Shown one piece after another: positions 34,949 through 36,786 of a stretch of DNA of 36,786 nt. Where the stretch lies: contig CAZLDQ010000027.1 in assembly GCA_964558295.1 (NCBI GenBank), forward strand, positions 1 to 36,786. Direction: 5' to 3'. How positions within the stretch are numbered: position 1 is the first letter of the stretch; each line of letters starts with the position of its first letter. Under the pieces are notes generated by a model, which searched no databases, was not told the DNA's origin, and saw only the letters and a program-made list of their open reading frames with translations. The translations under genes and the position numbers were made by a program. The DNA comes from JBDKTH01 sp964558295 (GTDB lineage: Bacteria > Planctomycetota > Planctomycetia > Pirellulales > Thermoguttaceae).

Positions 34949-36040
34949 ATGCGGGTTGTTCTTGAGCATGTCACCAAAATCCACCCGAGTCGCATCATAG
35001 CGGTCGAGGACCTTTCGCTCGAAGTGGCTGACGGCGAACTGGTGGTCCTCGTCGGTCCCTCCGGTTATGGAAAGACGACTACCTTGCGGCTGATTGCTGG
35101 AATGGACATTGCCAGCGCGGGCACGATCCGTATTGGTTCTCGAGTGGTCAACACGCTGCCCCCCAAAGACCGCGACGTGGCCATGGTTTTCCAGCAGCCG
35201 GCCCTCTATCCACATCTGACGGTCTTTCAGAATCTGGCCTTCGCCCTGCGGCTTCGAGGCATTTCACGCTCGACGATTGAGACGAGAGTTCGCCGAGCGG
35301 CCGGTATTCTGGGGATCGACTCTTTGCTCGATCGCCGGCCGAACCAACTGTCGGGCGGAGAGCGGCAACGTGTGGCCTTGGGGCACGCAATTGTCCGGGA
35401 GCCGGCCTGCTTCCTTCTGGATGAACCGTTCTCCAGTCTCGATGCGCGCCTGCGACGCGAAATGCGTGGCGAACTGCGTCGACTTCACCAGAAGCTGGGA
35501 GCCACGATTCTCCACGTCACCCACGATCAGGAAGAAGCGATGATGCTGGGCAATCGCATCGTGGTGCTCCAAAATGGCCGGATCCAGCAAGCCGGCGAGC
35601 CGTTGGAGATCTACCACCGCCCGGCCAATCGGTTTGTCGCCGGTTTCTTCGGTTCGCCGCCGATGAACTTCTTGGAAGGCGTGATCCTTGAAGATCAAGA
35701 CCGGCTCTGGTTCGATGACGGTACGTGCCGGCTCCCCGTGGCCAAACATCTGGCGTTGAAGAACGGCCAGCAAGTTACGCTGGGAATCCGCCCCGAAGAT
35801 ATCTGCGAGGAACCCGGCGTTGACGGCTGTTGGGGCACACTGGAGATGCAGGTGCTCGCCACAGAATCGCTTGGTGACAGGACGCACGTGCATCTGGCCA
35901 ACGATCGCCATCCGCTGGTCGTTGCTCGCTTTGGCTCACAAGACCACTATCTCCCCGGAATGCGGATGCGGATCTGCCTCAACATGGACCGGGCCCAGTT
36001 CTTTGACGACCAGGACCACATCCCAGAATTACGAGGATAA
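34949..36040 (+). CDS. MalK/UgpC-type ABC transporter ATPase
   Basis: A 363-residue ATPase of the carbohydrate-importer class, normal length for MalK/UgpC. Walker A GPSGYGKT (36-43) has Tyr where Cys or Ser is usual; Q-loop FQQPALYPHLTV, signature LSGGERQRVALG, Walker B CFLLDEPFSSLDA and switch His in HVTHDQEEAM are intact. The C-terminal OB-fold regulatory domain (about 240-363, with TLGIRPEDI) is present. No permease or binding-protein genes are adjacent, so it may serve several importers encoded elsewhere, as MsiK does in Streptomyces. The start at 34949 is set by TGAGGA about 5 bases upstream; the upstream open frame is not MalK-like. Confidence 0.92.
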   Translation: MRVVLEHVTKIHPSRIIAVEDLSLEVADGELVVLVGPSGYGKTTTLRLIAGMDIASAGTIRIGSRVVNTLPPKDRDVAMVFQQPALYPHLTVFQNLAFALRLRGISRSTIETRVRRAAGILGIDSLLDRRPNQLSGGERQRVALGHAIVREPACFLLDEPFSSLDARLRREMRGELRRLHQKLGATILHVTHDQEEAMMLGNRIVVLQNGRIQQAGEPLEIYHRPANRFVAGFFGSPPMNFLEGVILEDQDRLWFDDGTCRLPVAKHLALKNGQQVTLGIRPEDICEEPGVDGCWGTLEMQVLATESLGDRTHVHLANDRHPLVVARFGSQDHYLPGMRMRICLNMDRAQFFDDQDHIPELRG

Positions 36041-36082
36041 ATCTGGTTCATCCGGCTGAAGCGTACCAGGTTCTTGAGAAAA

Positions 36083-36151
36083 GTGGACATGTTGGCTTCA
36101 CGGAAGGGGTGTATGAAGCATCCTTCAGACGGGAGAAACCAACATGTCCAC
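36083..36151. promoter_or_regulatory. Inverted repeat that covers the transposase start codon
   Basis: GTGGACATGTTGG (36083-36095) is the exact inverse of CCAACATGTCCAC (36139-36151). Nested inside are GAAGG (36103-36107) and CCTTC (36122-36126). The right arm includes the ATG at 36144 and adjoins the GGGAG ribosome binding site. In an mRNA that starts upstream of 36083 this would hide the start site. Confidence 0.65.
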
Positions 36152-36776
36152 GAGTCTGTTCTACCATGCGTTTGGTGTCCGTGGCTACAGTGATGTGCGA
36201 ACGGAGTATCGGGGAGGGGGGATTGTGTTGGTGATTGACCAGGCCCCCAGCGCGTGGCGATGCGCGGCCTGTGGGAGCCGGGAGGTGCTGCCGAAAGGAC
36301 GGGTCTGGCGGGAGTTTCGCACCGTTCCGATTGGACACAAGCCGGTGATGATCGCCTTTCCCATCCCCCGGGTCCGTTGTCAGGAGTGCGGGCGGACCCG
36401 CCAAGTACGCTTCGCCGATCCGCGTCGGAGCTCCACGCATGCGTTTGAGCGGTACGCGCTGGAACTGTCCCGGGACATGACGATCCAGGACGTGGCCGCG
36501 CACCTGGGCGTCGGTTGGAACCTGATCCAGGATCTCCAGAATCGCCACCTCCAGCGGCGTTTCTCCCGGCCGAAACTGGGGAACCTGCGGAAGATCGCCA
36601 TCGACGAGATCGCCGTGGCCAAAGGGCATCGCTACCTCACCGTGGTCCTGGACCTCGACTCCGTCGCGGTGGTTTTGGTGGGCGACGGCAGTGTCCTTTC
36701 GGCAGGCGTGCATGAACTGGTTGGAGGGGTGTGGTATCGTTGGCTGCTGGATCACGATAGTGAGGAGGACAGCTGA
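36144..36776 (+). CDS. ISL3-family transposase, truncated, with foreign C-terminal tail
   Basis: A 210-residue product that is only the first half of an ISL3 transposase (usual length about 400). It has the N-terminal zinc finger (C40-x2-C43 and C79-x2-C82), the helix-turn-helix region (MTIQDVAAHLGVGWNLIQD, about 112-130), and the first catalytic Asp in AIDEIAVAKGHRYLTVVLD (Asp154). After VVLVGDG (about 176-182) family resemblance stops and an unrelated tail of about 28 residues leads to a stop. The other catalytic residues are missing, so it should be inactive as it stands. GGGAG lies 8 bases before the ATG. The right end of the element is outside the window or has been lost. Confidence 0.8.
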   Translation: MSTSLFYHAFGVRGYSDVRTEYRGGGIVLVIDQAPSAWRCAACGSREVLPKGRVWREFRTVPIGHKPVMIAFPIPRVRCQECGRTRQVRFADPRRSSTHAFERYALELSRDMTIQDVAAHLGVGWNLIQDLQNRHLQRRFSRPKLGNLRKIAIDEIAVAKGHRYLTVVLDLDSVAVVLVGDGSVLSAGVHELVGGVWYRWLLDHDSEEDS

Positions 36777-36786
36777 TGAAGACTCG
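36776..36786 (+). CDS. Possible start of a further gene, cut by the window end
   Basis: An ATG at 36776 overlaps the stop of the truncated transposase frame as TGATG, with GAGGAGG 7 bases upstream. Only three codons (Met-Lys-Thr) are visible, so no function can be given. The strong ribosome binding site and the overlap suggest translational coupling to the preceding frame. Confidence 0.35.

Noticed and set aside
1..36786. CRISPR array, rRNA, or phage gene cluster
   Set aside because: No direct-repeat/spacer pattern, no rRNA signature and no phage structural genes were seen on reading the window.

Overview
The window looks like a piece of chromosome from a planctomycete, probably of the Pirellula/Thermogutta kind. 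The main evidence is a secreted cysteine-rich protein built of 16-residue units ending in 'YTVC' (YTV-type planctomycete cell-wall protein), a very small two-CxxC zinc-ribbon protein typical of the group, a secreted protein with a CX4CH haem-like motif, large secreted proteins of no clear family, and many single genes rather than long operons. This taxonomic call is inference from gene content; there is no rRNA in the window.

Layout. 1-6.9 kb (minus strand): a polysaccharide or glycan scavenging group made of a very large secreted glycoside-hydrolase-like protein, a GntR/FadR-type regulator with a 22-bp palindrome just upstream, and a Tat-exported sialidase-fold protein. 7.4-9.2 kb: a small zinc ribbon and a PLP-dependent alpha-oxoamine synthase (minus). 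9.5-11.4 kb (plus): pduS and pduT, a flavin/Fe-S reductase and an Fe-S bacterial-microcompartment (BMC) shell protein, with no other BMC gene in view. 11.8-12.8 kb: the YTV protein. 13-20 kb: housekeeping genes typA, ftsH and a long recQ. 20.1-23.5 kb: Nudix hydrolase, CX4CH secreted protein, acylphosphatase and a lone ABC-2 type permease. 23.5-26.2 kb (minus): minimal metallopeptidase, a split UxaA-family dehydratase pair, and a lipoprotein carrying an L-rhamnose-mutarotase-like domain. 26.7-29.3 kb: a large secreted protein of unknown function. 29.6-31 kb: a ThiH-like radical SAM protein. 31.4-33.4 kb: a KtrAB/TrkAH potassium uptake operon. 33.8-36 kb: small secreted protein, cupin and an orphan MalK-type ATPase. 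36.0 kb to the end: the 5' part of an ISL3-family transposase gene whose start codon lies inside a perfect inverted repeat and whose C-terminus is replaced by unrelated sequence.

How it may fit together. Three regions point to sugar catabolism: the glycan group, the UxaA pair with the rhamnose-mutarotase-like lipoprotein, and the PduS/PduT pair. Planctomycetes are known to break down fucose and rhamnose in microcompartments, so the orphan pduST pair could serve a compartment encoded elsewhere. That link is inference. The most interesting points are the orphan pduST pair divergent from an acyl-CoA-using PLP enzyme, the membrane-anchored mutarotase-like domain that lacks the usual active-site His, the CX4CH motif, and the start-codon-occluding hairpin of the transposase.
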